The notes beneath the pieces were generated by a model that worked only from the letters and a program-made list of their open reading frames with translations, made no database searches and was not told the origin of the DNA. From an uncultured Clostridia bacterium (lineage in GTDB: Bacteria > Bacillota > Clostridia > TANB77 > CAG-508): DNA of 32,784 nt. Of this stretch, positions 1-7,560 are shown in pieces; the first letter of the stretch is position 1, and each line of letters starts with the position of its first letter. A program made the translations under genes and the position numbers. The stretch is from positions 1 through 32,784 of the forward strand of contig CAKPPO010000019.1 in the NCBI GenBank assembly GCA_934177725.1, written 5' to 3'.

Positions 1-1
1 G

Positions 2-72
<71 letters not shown>

Positions 73-229
73 ATATGTATAATAATTTTTGTTCTCTCTC
101 GAACGATTTTTATTATACATACTTTTTTATTTTTTGTCAACATTTTTTTTGAATTTTTTTAATTTTTTTGTTATAAATTTTTTATTAGTTATTTTTTATT
201 AAAAAATAGTAATATTTCCTATCTTATTT
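73..229. other. AT-rich spacer between trxA and tRNA-Gly
   Basis: No gene is visible. On the minus strand just after trxA there is a weak A/T-only hairpin (about 190-209) followed by T-rich sequence, which may end the trxA transcript, but its lack of G-C pairs makes the call uncertain. Confidence 0.4.
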
Positions 230-532
230 TTATCTCAAAAAACTCATTAATTCTTCTTTGCTTTGCATTCCTACTGTTTGTTTTTCTACTTTTCCATTTT
301 TAAAAAGCAAAAATGCAGGTATACTCATAATATTATATTTTATTGCTAAATCTCTTTCGTTATCTACATTTAATTTAAATACCTTTATTTTTCCTTCTAA
401 TTCTTTTGCAACTTCTTCTACGACTGGTCCCATCATTTTACAAGGATTACACCAACTTGCCCAAAAATCTACTAACACTGGTACATCTGAATTTAGTACC
501 TCTTTTTCAAAATTTTCACTTGTTATTTCCAT
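230..532 (-). CDS. trxA: thioredoxin with WCNPC active site
   Basis: Small cytoplasmic dithiol protein that reduces disulfides in client proteins and is itself reduced by the reductase encoded just upstream. The 100-residue product covers the whole thioredoxin fold. The active site is WCNPC at residues 27-31, preceded by the usual VDFWASW strand, and the cis-proline is in SIPAF at residue 72. The length is normal (about 105). The motif has Asn where classical thioredoxin has Gly, which may shift the redox potential; this is inference. The start has AAAGGA about 11 bases upstream. It is the last gene of the run ytvI-alkD-pda-trxB-trxA, 84 bp after trxB. Confidence 0.93.
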   Translation of the reverse strand: MEITSENFEKEVLNSDVPVLVDFWASWCNPCKMMGPVVEEVAKELEGKIKVFKLNVDNERDLAIKYNIMSIPAFLLFKNGKVEKQTVGMQSKEELMSFLR

Positions 533-616
533 ATCAATTTCATTCCTTTTATAATTTATTTAGTTTTTTAAATAAGGATTTAACCTATAACCTTGATTTT
601 TATAAAGTTAAGCTTT

Positions 617-1482
617 TTATGCTTTTGTACTCTTTATAAATTGTATTGCAGACATTCCTGCAACCATTCCCTCATATACAGCTTTTGATATTTGAAGAAT
701 TCCACCTGTGCAGTCTCCACAGGCATATACACCTTTTATATTAGTCTCCATTTTGCTATCTACCTTTATATTGTTTTTTTCATCTAATATGACTCCTAAT
801 TTTCTTGCTAAGTCACTGCTAGATGCTGTTCCAAGTGCAACAAATACTCCATCTATCTTCTTTTTAGTATTATCTTCAAATTCTATCTCTTCTATACTAG
901 TTGTTCCTCTAAATTCTCGTATTTTATTTTCTTTTATTTCTATACCTTCTGTTCTTTTTTCACAGATTGTTCACCGTTTGTTAACATTGTTACAGATTTA
1001 GCTATAGGCAATAAATTTTGTGCTTCATGTATGGCATATTCTTTATTCCCTAATACTGCAACATCCTTATCTTTGTAAAAGAATCCATCACATGTAGTAC
1101 AATAACTTACTCCTTTTCCTTCAAATTCTTTTATTCCTTTTATATTTGCTACTTTTCTATTGCTTCCCGTTGCTATAATAATTGTTTTAGCTTCATATTC
1201 GTAATTTAATGTTTTTACAATAAAGTTTCTCCCATAGTCTATTTGCATTACTTCTTCATTTTTTATTTCTATATTTAAGTTCTTGGCTTGATTCTCTCCT
1301 ATTTTTTGAATTTCTTTTCCACTTATATTTGGTGTTCCATAATAGTTTTCAATTTTTTCAACCTTATATAATGTTCCAATTCCTTTTGAAACAATAAGAG
1401 TTTCTAATCCTGCCCTTTTTGTGTATAAACTTGCTGATATTCCTGCAGGTCCGCTTCCTATTATAATTACATCATATAACAT
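617..1482 (-). CDS. trxB: thioredoxin reductase-like flavoprotein, frameshifted; candidate ferredoxin-type
   Basis: Two-domain flavoprotein that should reduce the neighbouring thioredoxin. The FAD-binding GSGPAG motif is near the N-terminus, the redox-active CTTC lies in YCTTCDGF, and the C-terminal FAD motif reads YACGDCTGG. The reading frame breaks at an A6 run (955-960). One extra A there restores a continuous product of about 288 residues down to the stop at 617, close to family length. The central nucleotide domain reads LGNKEYAIHEA where NADPH-dependent enzymes have GxGxxA, and no HRRxxxR motif follows. Those losses are the hallmark of clostridial ferredoxin-dependent flavin thioredoxin reductases (FFTR), so ferredoxin rather than NADPH may be the donor (inference). 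The start has a strong AGGAGG and lies 9 bp after pda. Confidence 0.85.
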
Positions 1483-1491
1483 TTTTTCCTC

Positions 1492-2397
1492 CTATAAAAT
1501 ATCATATATTGTTTTGAACTGATATCCATTATCCCTTAAATATTGTATGACATCTGGTAATATTTCATACGTTAAAATTTTATCTGCCGCATCATGCATT
1601 AATATAACAACATTTTGTTTCTCTCCTACTGTATTTACCACATTTTGGAATAAATCTTCTTTTGTTTTAGCTCCTTCTGCATCCTTTGATAGACTGTTCC
1701 AGTCTAAAGATGCAATTCCTTGCTCTTTTAAAATTCCTATTGCCTCTTTCTTTATACTGTGATAGTACCCTCCAACAGAACCTCCTGGAAATCTAAATAA
1801 TCTTGAATGGTAATCTGGATTTTCTAATGCTTCTTGAATACAACTTTCTGTATAATTGTATTCATCTAATACTGTTTGTGAATTTTGATAAATTGCGCTA
1901 TATTTATGAGAATAGCCATGATTAGCAATATAATGTCCTTCATCAAATTCTCTTTTTATTAATTCAGGATTTGCTTTTGCTCTATTTCCTAATACAAAAA
2001 ATGTAGCTTTTATATTTTCTTGTTTTAATAAATCTAGTATAAGTGGTGTAACGCTTTGTGTTGGTCCATCATCAAAAGTTAAAAATGCGTTTTTTCCTTC
2101 TTGCAAATGGTATATATTTTCAATTTTTTCAATTTGTTCTTCTGTAAATGGTACAGAATTTTTTAAACGTTCTTGTTCTTTTCTCTGTTGCTCTTTTATT
2201 TTGTTTTCTTCCTCAATTTTTATTCTATCTATCTCTTCTTGTTCACTTTTTATTTGTTCTTCTTTGTTTTTATTTGCACAATTAATTCCACCATAAATAG
2301 ATAATGCTATTATAGCTAATACTATTAATATACATATAAATACTTTTTTCTTATTCAACTTTGGTTTTACATCTATTGTTTCGTAACTATATAACAT
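1492..2397 (-). CDS. membrane-anchored polysaccharide deacetylase (NodB domain)
   Basis: Probable peptidoglycan N-acetylglucosamine or related polysaccharide deacetylase acting outside the membrane. The 301-residue product has a short cytoplasmic N-terminus and one transmembrane helix at about residues 20-42. A charged, probably coiled-coil linker (about 45-85) comes next, then a NodB homology domain. All main metal/catalytic motifs are visible: TFDDGP (motif 1), HGYSH (motif 2), RFPGGS (motif 3), LDWNS (motif 4) and LMHD (motif 5), so the enzyme looks active. The start has GGTGG five bases upstream. The stop overlaps the ribosome binding site of trxB, pointing to co-transcription. Exact substrate cannot be told from sequence. 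Confidence 0.9.
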   Translation of the reverse strand: MLYSYETIDVKPKLNKKKVFICILIVLAIIALSIYGGINCANKNKEEQIKSEQEEIDRIKIEEENKIKEQQRKEQERLKNSVPFTEEQIEKIENIYHLQEGKNAFLTFDDGPTQSVTPLILDLLKQENIKATFFVLGNRAKANPELIKREFDEGHYIANHGYSHKYSAIYQNSQTVLDEYNYTESCIQEALENPDYHSRLFRFPGGSVGGYYHSIKKEAIGILKEQGIASLDWNSLSKDAEGAKTKEDLFQNVVNTVGEKQNVVILMHDAADKILTYEILPDVIQYLRDNGYQFKTIYDIL

Positions 2398-2448
2398 TTT
2401 TCCACCTTTTTTTACATTTTCTTTTTTCTTATTATACCCTATTTGTTT

Positions 2449-3135
2449 TTATCTTTTCATGTTCCTAATTATTTGTTTTGTTTCTTCGCTAACTTTATAT
2501 GATTCTAATATCTTTTGAAGTGCCTTATTATAAGTCCAATCATCTAATTTATTATTTTCCAAAAATTTTATACTTTCTACTGGAAAACTTACAAATGCTA
2601 CTTGAATTGTCCATGCTTTTGCCATTTTTACATAATAAGCATCATTATTTATTGAATTTAGTATTTTAAATACTTCTTCTAAATACTCCTCTTCTATATA
2701 ATAATTTAACATCATTACAAGCACAAATCTAATTTCATATTCTTTGTCTGATCTTAAATATTTTTGTAAAAAATTCCATATATATTCTTTATTCTTTTTT
2801 ACTATTTTAAAACTTGATACAGACATATCACATATTGCCCAACTTTGTATTTTAGGTACAAATTTTTCTAAATAATATGTAAATTCTTCTATATTTGTTT
2901 TCCAAAGCCCTAATACCATTCCTTGAAGTAAAATTTCTTCATATGAATCATCTATCGCATTTTCTAAATATTCTTTTACATTTTCACTTTTTACAATTTC
3001 TTTTGCTAATTCTCTTAATTTTGGAGCCCTTACTCCTAATATTTCTATGGTGTTTGGACACAAACTAGTATGAAATTTCTTATATTCTTCATCTGCTAAA
3101 TCAAGTAATTTTTCTTTTATTTCTTTATTGTTCAT
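2449..3135 (-). CDS. DNA alkylation repair protein (AlkD family)
   Basis: HEAT-like-repeat DNA glycosylase family that removes alkylated bases such as 3-methyladenine and 7-methylguanine. The 228-residue product has the family length. Residues matching the Bacillus cereus AlkD active site are present with matching spacing: W99, D103, R136 and W175 (AlkD W109, D113, R148, W187, from memory of the family). This supports activity. The ribosome binding site AAAGGAG overlaps the end of ytvI, 12 bp upstream, so the two are likely translated from one message. There is no obvious link to the cell-wall and redox genes that follow. Confidence 0.88.
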   Translation of the reverse strand: MNNKEIKEKLLDLADEEYKKFHTSLCPNTIEILGVRAPKLRELAKEIVKSENVKEYLENAIDDSYEEILLQGMVLGLWKTNIEEFTYYLEKFVPKIQSWAICDMSVSSFKIVKKNKEYIWNFLQKYLRSDKEYEIRFVLVMMLNYYIEEEYLEEVFKILNSINNDAYYVKMAKAWTIQVAFVSFPVESIKFLENNKLDDWTYNKALQKILESYKVSEETKQIIRNMKR

Positions 3136-3147
3136 TTATCTACTCCT

Positions 3148-4245
3148 TTAGTCTAGTTCAAAAAAGCTTTTTAAAATTCCTTTTTCAATTAATTCACTAA
3201 ATACATTTTTTAATATTATCAAAACAATTGGACCTAATATCATTCCTATTACTCCCATTAGTTTAAAGCCTGTATACATTCCTATTAAAGTAAATATTGG
3301 GTGTATTCCTATCTCTTTGCTTACCATTTTAGGTTCTATTAATTGTTTTATAACAGCCCAAATAATCCAAACTATTGTTACAGCTATTGCTAATGGTATA
3401 TTTCCTGTTATTAATAAATATCCTGCCCAAGGTAACATTACTGCACCTGCACCAAATATAGGTAATAAATCTACAAAACCTATAACTACTGTCATAATAA
3501 ATAAGTATTCTACTTTTATTCCTATAAGATTAACTATATTTAAGCCTATTAGTACCCATATAAAACAAATTAAAGATAATTTTGCTTCTGCTTTTATATA
3601 TTTTACAGAGACACTACATGTTTCGTTTATTATTTGTTTAATTTTTTCAAACCATTTTGTTGGTACTTGGCTTTTTATTTTGTTTGGTATGTATTCTTTA
3701 TCAAAACATATAAATACAATTGCAAGTATAGTAATAAATCCATATGTAATCATATCTGGTATTGATGTTACAAAGTTAAGTGTGCCTTTTAGGAATCCTA
3801 CTAACCACCCTTTTACAACATCTATTAATCCTGTAAGTGAATTTTGTATAACTCCTACTACTTCTTGTGGTACATTTGACCTTCCTTCGTTTATTTCATT
3901 TATAAAATCTGTTCCCCATTTATATATGTGATCAAAATAGGTATTTAAGTTTGAAAGTAATGCTGAACCTTCTGAAACTATTTTTGCTATTCCTAATGTT
4001 AATAGTCCTCCAATAATTAGTAAAACTAAAATAAGTGAAATTATACTAGCAGACTTTCTTTTTAATTTTGTAAATTTCATTAATAGTTTTATTAATGGTT
4101 CTATACATGCTGCTATTATCATTGCGATAATAAATGGTATATAAAATATTGCTAGCTTATATGTTAAAAATATTCCTATTAAGGCTGATATTGCTATTGC
4201 AATTTTTGCTAATATTTTTGCATAGTATTTTGTATCTTTTGTCAT
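3148..4245 (-). CDS. ytvI: AI-2E family / YtvI-like sporulation integral membrane protein
   Basis: Polytopic membrane protein of the AI-2E (PerM) superfamily. The 365-residue chain has several hydrophobic helices: a pair at about 12-50, one near 65-88, one near 165-185 and a C-terminal group from about 220 to 350. The conserved segment LPIFGAGAVMLPW is typical of the YtvI branch seen in spore formers, which is why I prefer that name over the generic one. Its transported substrate, if any, is unknown. It is the first gene of the leftward cluster and has a plausible promoter just upstream. Confidence 0.82.
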   Translation of the reverse strand: MTKDTKYYAKILAKIAIAISALIGIFLTYKLAIFYIPFIIAMIIAACIEPLIKLLMKFTKLKRKSASIISLILVLLIIGGLLTLGIAKIVSEGSALLSNLNTYFDHIYKWGTDFINEINEGRSNVPQEVVGVIQNSLTGLIDVVKGWLVGFLKGTLNFVTSIPDMITYGFITILAIVFICFDKEYIPNKIKSQVPTKWFEKIKQIINETCSVSVKYIKAEAKLSLICFIWVLIGLNIVNLIGIKVEYLFIMTVVIGFVDLLPIFGAGAVMLPWAGYLLITGNIPLAIAVTIVWIIWAVIKQLIEPKMVSKEIGIHPIFTLIGMYTGFKLMGVIGMILGPIVLIILKNVFSELIEKGILKSFFELD

Positions 4246-4295
4246 TATATTGTTCCTCTCTTTTTCTTTTAATTATATTTCTTTAAATTTACTTA

Positions 4296-4324
4296 ATTAT
4301 ACACGTATTTTTTTGCTCTGTCAT
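4296..4324 (-). promoter_or_regulatory. putative sigma-A promoter of the ytvI cluster
   Basis: On the minus strand ATGACA (4319-4324) is followed after 17 bp by TATAAT (4296-4301), about 50 bp before the ytvI start. One mismatch to the -35 consensus, perfect -10, ideal spacing. Confidence 0.6.
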
Positions 4325-4352
4325 TATTTTTTATGTTTTTTCTTATTTTTTC

Positions 4353-4381
4353 TTGATAAATTCGTTTTTTTCTGTTATTAT
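4353..4381 (+). promoter_or_regulatory. putative sigma-A promoter for tRNA-Leu
   Basis: TTGATA (4353-4358), 17-bp spacer, TATTAT (4376-4381). A transcript from here would pass through the tRNA-Leu-like fragment at 4415-4430 before reaching the intact tRNA gene. Confidence 0.6.
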
Positions 4382-4414
4382 ATGAATATGTTTAAATTTA
4401 TTCATTTAAATACA

Positions 4415-4430
4415 CTGATGTGGCGGAACT
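4415..4430 (+). repeat. duplicated 5' fragment of tRNA-Leu
   Basis: Sixteen bases identical to positions 2-17 of the downstream tRNA-Leu gene (4507-4522): the acceptor 5' strand and the start of the D-arm. The sequence that follows (to about 4490) does not continue as a tRNA and contains only weak internal inverted repeats. It looks like the remnant of a decayed or recombined tRNA-Leu copy in the same transcript. Confidence 0.7.
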
Positions 4431-4505
4431 TGCTTAGGTTTTTCGAACGAATGTGAGTTACAACCTCAGTATGTAGAGCCAAGCTAATCTATTTCATATT
4501 AATAC

Positions 4506-4588
4506 GCTGATGTGGCGGAACTGGCAGACGCACTGGACTCAAAATCCAGCGGGAAACCATGTGGGTTCGAGTCCCACCATCAGCACCA
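4506..4588 (+). tRNA. tRNA-Leu (anticodon CAA), CCA encoded
   Basis: Class II tRNA. Acceptor GCTGATG pairs with CATCAGC and is followed by discriminator A and an encoded CCA. The D-arm carries TGGCGGAACTGGCAGACGC. The anticodon stem TGGA/TCCA encloses the loop CTCAAAA, giving anticodon CAA (leucine, codon UUG). A variable arm and the T-arm GTGGG-TTCGAGT-CCCAC complete it. Unlike most of the window it is on the plus strand. Confidence 0.96.
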
Positions 4589-4589
4589 G

Positions 4590-4614
4590 AAAAAATAGCG
4601 AAAGCTATTTTTTT
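4590..4614 (+). terminator. rho-independent terminator of tRNA-Leu
   Basis: Ten-base stem AAAAAATAGC/GCTATTTTTT with a GAAA loop, ending in a T-run, two bases after the encoded CCA. Confidence 0.85.
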
Positions 4615-4627
4615 ATTTACACTAAAA

Positions 4628-4750
4628 TGTGGGACTCGAAAAGGAACGTGCCAAGTTCAGGCTGGTTCAAGGCCAGACTGAACGCAGGTAAAAATAGTCC
4701 TGTGGACTATTTTTGTGACGCGAGTGCGAGTGGTCCCACCATCAGCACCA
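4628..4750. repeat. nested palindromic element ending in a second copy of the tRNA-Leu 3' end
   Basis: The 18 bases ending the tRNA-Leu gene (4571-4588, including CCA) recur exactly at 4733-4750. Between the copies lies a nested fold. The outer arm GTGGGA..CTCG (4628-4637) pairs with CGAG..TCCCAC (4728-4740). Inside are a hairpin at 4655-4683 (GTTCAG..CTGAAC with an inner CTGG/CCAG) and another at 4690-4714 (AAAAATAGTCC/GGACTATTTTT). The segment is clearly less AT-rich than its surroundings. It could be a tiny integrated element, a REP/MITE-like repeat, or a structured RNA; I cannot choose. Confidence 0.7.
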
Positions 4751-4842
4751 ATAATGACTAAACTTATGAAGATGGTGACAACAGAACAAAATAAGGTTGC
4801 TTTATTTTCATTTAATAGTCTATAAATTAAACTCACTTAAAC

Positions 4843-4875
4843 AAAGAGAGTGTCCAATTCTAGGACACTCTCTTT
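4843..4875. terminator. strong hairpin, probable terminator between tRNA-Leu region and the unknown gene at 4906
   Basis: Thirteen-base perfect stem AAAGAGAGTGTCC/GGACACTCTCTTT with a seven-base loop. On the plus strand it is followed by TTTTCC. It sits between convergent transcription units and may serve both. Confidence 0.75.
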
Positions 4876-4905
4876 TCCTCTGGCTTATTGCTAGAGATGA
4901 AACGA

Positions 4906-5415
4906 TTACTGAAATAACTCTTTAAACTCTTCTTCTGTCATTCCGACAGGTACTTTTGAAGCGCTCGTCGGGTATTCTGTGATTGGATGTGCTGCCTCAT
5001 TTGTATCATCTTTTGCCTGATATAAGCGAACGATAGATACATGGAATCCCGCGTTGAGTTCAGCGTTGAATGTGCTGTTCATTGCTATGGCTCCATCAAT
5101 GATTTCAAAGGCCACAACCTTATTAAGATGCTCTTTCGGAATCTGCCGAATCACTTCGCCTACGCTAGGCTTAAAGAAACCATAGTATTCATAACCATGA
5201 AGCATTTTTCTGTCTTCTAATACTGACAGCTTGGAAAAATCAACTTTGTCTGCATAATCTGAGGGCTCATTAAGCCATGTATATGCAATACCAGTTAATT
5301 CATCAGCGGACAATCCTCTGAGATATGTATCATGTCCGACGATGGGTTTGATGGTTGCGTACCAGCGAGCGATTTCCGCATCGCTCATTTTAGGAATTTC
5401 AAATTTCCGTTTCAT
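4906..5415 (-). CDS. hypothetical protein, foreign-looking composition
   Basis: I do not recognise this 169-residue soluble protein. It starts MKRKFEIPKMSD, has no signal peptide or membrane helix, and contains an EVIRQIPKEHLNKVVAFEI segment and an acidic C-terminus. The gene is evidently richer in G+C than its neighbours and uses codons such as GCG and CGC that are rare elsewhere here, which suggests lateral acquisition. It has an excellent ribosome binding site (AAGGAGG, seven bases before ATG) and its own promoter (5479-5507), so it is very likely expressed. It stands back to back with the unknown plus-strand gene at 5691, and the two may form one acquired islet beside tRNA-Leu. Confidence 0.8.
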   Translation of the reverse strand: MKRKFEIPKMSDAEIARWYATIKPIVGHDTYLRGLSADELTGIAYTWLNEPSDYADKVDFSKLSVLEDRKMLHGYEYYGFFKPSVGEVIRQIPKEHLNKVVAFEIIDGAIAMNSTFNAELNAGFHVSIVRLYQAKDDTNEAAHPITEYPTSASKVPVGMTEEEFKELFQ

Positions 5416-5478
5416 AGTTTACCTCCTTGCAATCGCAAATGTTAATTTACTACTGATATTCTTGTGAACATCAATAAT

Positions 5479-5507
5479 AGTATACCTCATTTTACATAAT
5501 ATTTCAA
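5479..5507 (-). promoter_or_regulatory. sigma-A promoter of the gene at 4906-5415
   Basis: Minus strand TTGAAA (5502-5507), 17-bp spacer, TATACT (5479-5484), about 60 bp before the start codon. Confidence 0.75.
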
Positions 5508-5530
5508 CTTATTTATAATATTTCACCGCC

Positions 5531-5559
5531 TTGATTTTTAATTAAAAATATTATATAAT
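5531..5559 (+). promoter_or_regulatory. sigma-A promoter of the gene at 5691-6029
   Basis: TTGATT (5531-5536), 17-bp spacer, TATAAT (5554-5559). The predicted leader is about 125 nt long and contains a TAACTAG/CTAGTTA hairpin near 5598-5622, long enough to hold post-transcriptional control. Confidence 0.75.
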
Positions 5560-5690
5560 AGAATTCTAAAAAGTTTTATTGCTTTTATATACCTGTACTT
5601 AACTAGCTTAATAACTAGTTAAATACAAATTATTTTGTAAAAAGCATAAACACAAAAAACATTTAAAAAGTTTAATAGGAGGAACAAAAA

Positions 5691-6029
5691 ATGGCAAAAC
5701 TTCAAACTTTCTATGATGTACGGACAACAGATGATGAAAAGCATATTGTACCACCGAAGATGATTGTTAAAGAAGATAAGTCGAAATTTGTTTTGGATGG
5801 AATAACAGACAGAATTTTCCTTATCGTTACAAATGAGCAGCTCAATGAAACAGGTAATATGTATCTTAGTTTGCCTATGATTGTGCATGGCTTATTAAAA
5901 GTTGACGGACCTTCATTTGACAAATCACATGTAAGCTTCATGCATATTTCAAAAGATGTTTCTGTTTCAAAAGAATTGGACTCGCTTTCTGAAGAAGCAA
6001 GAAGATGTGTGTTTTCTAAAAACGACTAA
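5691..6029 (+). CDS. hypothetical protein
   Basis: Unrecognised 112-residue soluble protein with start MAKLQTFYDVRTTDDEKH. It has no membrane segment and no motif I can name; the middle region (DGITDRIFLIVTNEQL) looks like a beta-strand-rich core. Its AGGAGG site is eight bases before the ATG, the gene has a consensus promoter and an own terminator, and it is one of the few plus-strand genes. It is divergent from the gene at 4906-5415, sharing a 275-bp intergenic region with two face-away promoters; the two may be functionally linked, but that is inference. Confidence 0.8.
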   Translation: MAKLQTFYDVRTTDDEKHIVPPKMIVKEDKSKFVLDGITDRIFLIVTNEQLNETGNMYLSLPMIVHGLLKVDGPSFDKSHVSFMHISKDVSVSKELDSLSEEARRCVFSKND

Positions 6030-6039
6030 TTTGTGTTAT

Positions 6040-6068
6040 AGGTAGAGATTTTTTCTCTACCTATTTTT
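6040..6068 (+). terminator. terminator of the gene at 5691-6029
   Basis: Nine-base stem AGGTAGAGA/TCTCTACCT (6040-6048/6054-6062) followed by ATTTTTATT, 10 bp after the stop codon. Confidence 0.8.
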
Positions 6069-6078
6069 ATTGTATATG

Positions 6079-6117
6079 AAAATAGGACACAATAACTAAA
6101 ACACTGTGTCCTATTTT
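6079..6117 (-). terminator. terminator of pgi
   Basis: Thirteen-base perfect stem AAAATAGGACACA/TGTGTCCTATTTT. The minus-strand side ends in TTTT and lies just after the pgi stop; it can probably act in both directions. Confidence 0.75.
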
Positions 6118-6122
6118 ATTTT

Positions 6123-7436
6123 CTATTTTTCATATCCTGGTTTACCAAGCAATTTAAACATATTTGTCTTGTATTTTTCTACTCCTGGTTGATTAAATGG
6201 ATTTACTCCTAATATTCTTCCGCTCATTGCGCAAGCAAGTTCAAAGAAATAAATTAAATGACCTATTGTTTCTTCGTCTATCTTTTCCATGTTTATAACA
6301 ATGTTTGGCACATTACCTTCTACATGTGCATTTATTGTTCCTTCCATTGCTTTTTTATTTACATAGTCCATAGTTTTATCTGCTAAGTAATTTATTTCAT
6401 CTAAGTTATCTTCATCTACATTTATTTTTATGTTTGATTCTTCTTTTTCAACATTTATAACTGTTTCAAATATATTTTTTCTTCCATCTTGTATGTATTG
6501 TCCTAATGAGTGTAAGTCTGTTGTAAACTCTGCTCCGGATGGATAAATTCCTTTTCCGTCTTTTCCTTCACTTTCTCCAAATAATTGCTTCCACCATTCT
6601 ATAAAATAATGTAAGTTTGGCTTATATCCCACCAATATCTCTATATTTTTATCTTTTTTATACAGTAAATTTCTTGCAACCGCATACTTATAACAATCAT
6701 TATACTTTAAATTTTCATCGCTATATTTTTCTTCAGCAAATCTTGCTCCTTCCATTAGTTTATCTATATCTATTCTTGCTACTGCAATTGGAAGAAGTCC
6801 TACAGGAGTTAATACCGAATACCTACCACCTACATTGTTTGGAATAATAAATGTTTCGTATTCTTCTTTGTCAGCTAATGCTTTTAATGCACCCCTTTCT
6901 TTATCCGTTGTAACATATATTCTCTTTCTTGCTTCTTTTATTCCATATTTGTTTTCCATAAATTCACGGAAAAATCTAAAGGCTATAGCTGGTTCTGTAG
7001 TTGTTCCTGACTTTGATATTACATTCACAGATAAATCTCTATCTCCTATTAGTTCTACTAAATCATTAAGATATTTTCCGCTAATATTATTTCCCACATA
7101 TAAAATTTGTGGTGCTTTTCTTTCTTCTTTTGGTAACAAGTTGTAAAAAGTATGTGTTAAGCTTTCTATAACTGCTCTCGCGCCTAAATAAGAGCCACCT
7201 ATTCCTATTACTACTAATATTTCTGAGTCTTCTCTGATTTTTTTAGCACATTTTTTTATTTTTTCAAATTCTTTTTTATTATATTTAGTTGGAAGATCTA
7301 ACCAACCTAAAAATTCACTTTCTTTATTTTTATTTTGTTGTAATTCCTGATGTATTTCCTGAACTTTCTCCTTATAATTCATTATTTCTTTTGTATCTAT
7401 TTTAGTATATTTTAGTTCCAATTTTACGTTAGACAT
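6123..7436 (-). CDS. pgi: glucose-6-phosphate isomerase
   Basis: Interconverts glucose 6-phosphate and fructose 6-phosphate in glycolysis and gluconeogenesis, in the cytoplasm. The 437-residue product has the phosphosugar-binding SIS signatures of the family: VIGIGGSYLGARA near residue 76, SKSGTTTEP near 142, and the PGI signature GGRYSVLTPVGLLP near 203. Length fits the Firmicute form (about 450). The ribosome binding site is GAGGAGG, eight bases before ATG. It is transcribed alone from the promoter at 7469-7497 and ended by the hairpin at 6079-6117. Confidence 0.97.
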   Translation of the reverse strand: MSNVKLELKYTKIDTKEIMNYKEKVQEIHQELQQNKNKESEFLGWLDLPTKYNKKEFEKIKKCAKKIREDSEILVVIGIGGSYLGARAVIESLTHTFYNLLPKEERKAPQILYVGNNISGKYLNDLVELIGDRDLSVNVISKSGTTTEPAIAFRFFREFMENKYGIKEARKRIYVTTDKERGALKALADKEEYETFIIPNNVGGRYSVLTPVGLLPIAVARIDIDKLMEGARFAEEKYSDENLKYNDCYKYAVARNLLYKKDKNIEILVGYKPNLHYFIEWWKQLFGESEGKDGKGIYPSGAEFTTDLHSLGQYIQDGRKNIFETVINVEKEESNIKINVDEDNLDEINYLADKTMDYVNKKAMEGTINAHVEGNVPNIVINMEKIDEETIGHLIYFFELACAMSGRILGVNPFNQPGVEKYKTNMFKLLGKPGYEK

Positions 7437-7468
7437 AAATAACCTCCTCGTTTGTAAAATCTGTAATT

Positions 7469-7497
7469 ATTGTATATCAATTAGTTGTTTTATGCAA
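7469..7497 (-). promoter_or_regulatory. sigma-A promoter of pgi
   Basis: Minus strand TTGCAT (7492-7497), 17-bp spacer, TACAAT (7469-7474), about 33 bp before the pgi start. Confidence 0.65.
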
Positions 7498-7560
7498 GAT
7501 ATTTTTTTGTTTACTTGATTTTTATTTTGTTTTATTAGATAATGTTTTTGGGTGAATTTA

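Noticed and set aside
4510..4761. 83-codon frame across tRNA-Leu and the palindromic element
   Set aside because: It reads through a tRNA gene and its terminator; it is a by-product of the RNA gene and repeats.
5619..5888. 89-codon minus-strand frame opposite the unknown gene at 5691
   Set aside because: It is antisense to a gene with good promoter and ribosome site, and has neither itself.
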